A stretch of 64,000 bases of DNA from Pithys albifrons albifrons (lineage: Eukaryota > Chordata > Aves > Passeriformes > Thamnophilidae): NCBI RefSeq assembly GCF_047495875.1, contig NC_092471.1:12483001-12547000 (forward strand), in the 5' to 3' direction. The notes beneath the pieces are model-generated. The model was not told the origin of the DNA. It saw only the letters and a list, made by a program, of their open reading frames with translations, and did not search any database. The position numbers and the translations under genes were made by a program. Within the stretch, counting starts at the first letter, position 1. Each line of letters starts with the position of its first letter. Positions 61,939-64,000 of the stretch are shown piece by piece.

Positions 61939-64000
61939 TAATCTTGTGGAAGGGATCACCCAGGATTATTTGGAAAAAACCTGGTAAATGGAACCTTCAG
62001 CCACCCAAAAGCGGCTCAATACTTTCTGTGACAACCTGCATATGCTTCTGCTACATATTGCAGGCTCCTTCACCATCTTAAAATCATAACGCAAATGTTT
62101 ATTGTATGTTGCAAGGTTTGCAACTACGTGCTTAAAAGCACCCTGATGCACCCAGATGAACTCAACGAGTGGGGAAAAAAAATTCCATAACCCTGTTTAG
62201 CCTCGTATTCCAGCCTGTAAGCTTTGCTCTGATGGCTGGGGAATTGGATGTAGGGCAAACAACTGGCAGTGCTGCTAACAGCAGATTCACAAAAGGAAAT
62301 CTGTCATTTTCTGAATTTTTTCCCATAGTTTTTGGATGTACTTGTAGGCACCAATCTACCTGCTGATAGTGCCACATCTGGAAAAAGTCACTGAGGTGAG
62401 TCTGGAAAAAAAAAATCAGGTGAAACTCAAGCATTTCTCTCTTCTGTTATTATAATGGCTGGTTGCAAGGGTCCCATCTCTTCCCAGACCACATGGGAAG
62501 AGCCAATCCCTTAAGCCAGCTCTGGTATTGAACATGCTAAAAGACTCAGCAAAAAAAGTCTTTAAAACTCAGCAAAAAAATAACCTAACAAAAAGCAGCA
62601 GAGTATCTGCTGCTGACTTATCAGGCAGAAACAGCACTGCCAGCACACACTGATCAATGCCAGTAGTACAAGTAAGGGTGTGGGGCACATATGGGAGGAT
62701 GTTTTGTTTGCCATGGACAGGCAGTCTCATCCAAAAGCTGCATTTAACTCACATTACTTCCCCAAACCAGCAGACTACAGTCACAGCTTTAATTATGCCT
62801 GCAACAGACTTGGTATGTGAGTAAAGTCAGGTTGTGAAACTGTGCTCCAGTTCTCTGATGTCAGTCAAGTGGCTTGCAGGACACAAATGAGCTGCACAAG
62901 ACATTCAGCTATTGAACACTAACAATACTAAAGGAAAAAAAATTCTGGAAGACATAGAATTAATCTCAAGCAAAGCAACTACAATGTTTCCACAACAACA
63001 CTTAAACATTTCTTTCCAAAATCAAATATTCTCTCAAACACATGAGATCCAAACAGTCTCTCATAACTATGTGCAGAACACCTTCTGTAACAACCCTTCA
63101 AATGTCAAAATTGAATTTAAAAAACCACCTCATTAGACTGGAAACTCTGGAAAATAACCCGGGTGCATTTTAATTTTGACACATTAAAACCTGAGCATTC
63201 ATGTTATGTTTTGGGTTTTCTTCACTAGATACCACTTTATGAAAGGAAAAAGTTAAATACATCTTCAAATTAACCTTGAAAACGACACATTTCTGAAGCT
63301 TACACAAAATTATAACTGCAGTGCACACCAGCAAAATTTTATAGACTTCCAAAAGGAGCACCATGAGTTCTCTGAAAATACCATATCCTACAACTACATC
63401 ATAAAAATACACAACATAAATTTGCTGGTTTTGTTAAACATAGTTATTTGGTATACTACCAAAAAACCTCCAACAACTCACCACCTATGACAAATCCCAC
63501 ACAGCTATACCCCAGTCATTATTCTGGCAATTAACTAAAATTAAACAGCTGCAGACCAAAACATTGACCTAAAGAGGAATATTATTTTATAGTTATTAAA
63601 TCTGTACATTAGTTAATCAATGAAGTTTCTAAAGGTCAAAGCAATGAGGATGCAACTTTATTCCAAAAGTCCAAAGATTCAACCTTTCTACTGCCTACTT
63701 ATTTTTTTTATTTTTTTTATTTAATGGTAGATGGCTTTTAAAGGATTGTGAAAAAGGCCATAAATCCCTTGAAAATAACAGAGGTCCAAGCTGTTCCCTT
63801 TTGGATTTCTCACAGCAATGTTTGAAGGTGCCAGGTCTCCTATTTTCACCACTTCCAAGGCAGAATTCAACTGTTGTCTCATTCCTCGACCAGACTCCAG
63901 GCTGCAACTTCTGTTTTCTGGATGTGACAGCTGGAAGCTGGCACCCATTTTTCTTTCAGTAACCTGGGACAGGTGGGTCTACACTGTAACAGCAACTTTT

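Overview
The window is vertebrate, and most probably songbird, nuclear DNA. The coding signal is a set of short exons with consensus splice junctions separated by kilobase-scale introns. The interspersed repeats are mostly avian CR1 LINE fragments, plus two copies of a tRNA-Ile-derived SINE with a CR1-like tail that resembles TguSINE1, a family known from passerines. No bacterial-style operons, CRISPR arrays or intact viral genes were seen.

The only protein-coding gene I can prove is AMMECR1 on the minus strand. Five consecutive exons (2 to 6 by comparison with the human gene) lie at 45079-44969, 22055-21941, 14480-14390, 12760-12664 and 9816-9702. All junctions are GT/AG and the codon phases join perfectly. 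They encode the C-terminal 175 residues, most of the AMMECR1 domain, including the LRGCIG motif. The GC-rich first exon is not in the window, so everything from 45080 to the right edge is intron 1. A roughly 4.5-kb 3' UTR runs from 9701 to a poly(A) signal at 5227-5232. It carries a six-copy 41-bp minisatellite, a Pumilio-type motif, a short inverted repeat and a long homopolymer.

Left of AMMECR1, positions 1-3090 are AT-rich non-coding DNA with a plus-strand poly(A) signal near 3066. From the known tail-to-tail arrangement of TMEM164 and AMMECR1 on the human X, I infer that this is the TMEM164 3' UTR, but no TMEM164 coding sequence is visible. In songbirds this X-orthologous block is expected on chromosome 4A.

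The introns hold five CR1 fragments counting an older diverged one, a MIR-like SINE relic, two TguSINE1-like copies, an isolated CR1/SINE tail and an unexplained 98-bp near-identical direct duplication 732 bp apart. The remaining intronic sequence shows no gene I can support. I found no convincing new biological system. The most unusual items are the 3' UTR minisatellite, the 98-bp duplication, the weak splice signals around intron 4 and the frame-neutral exon 2 that carries the signature motif.
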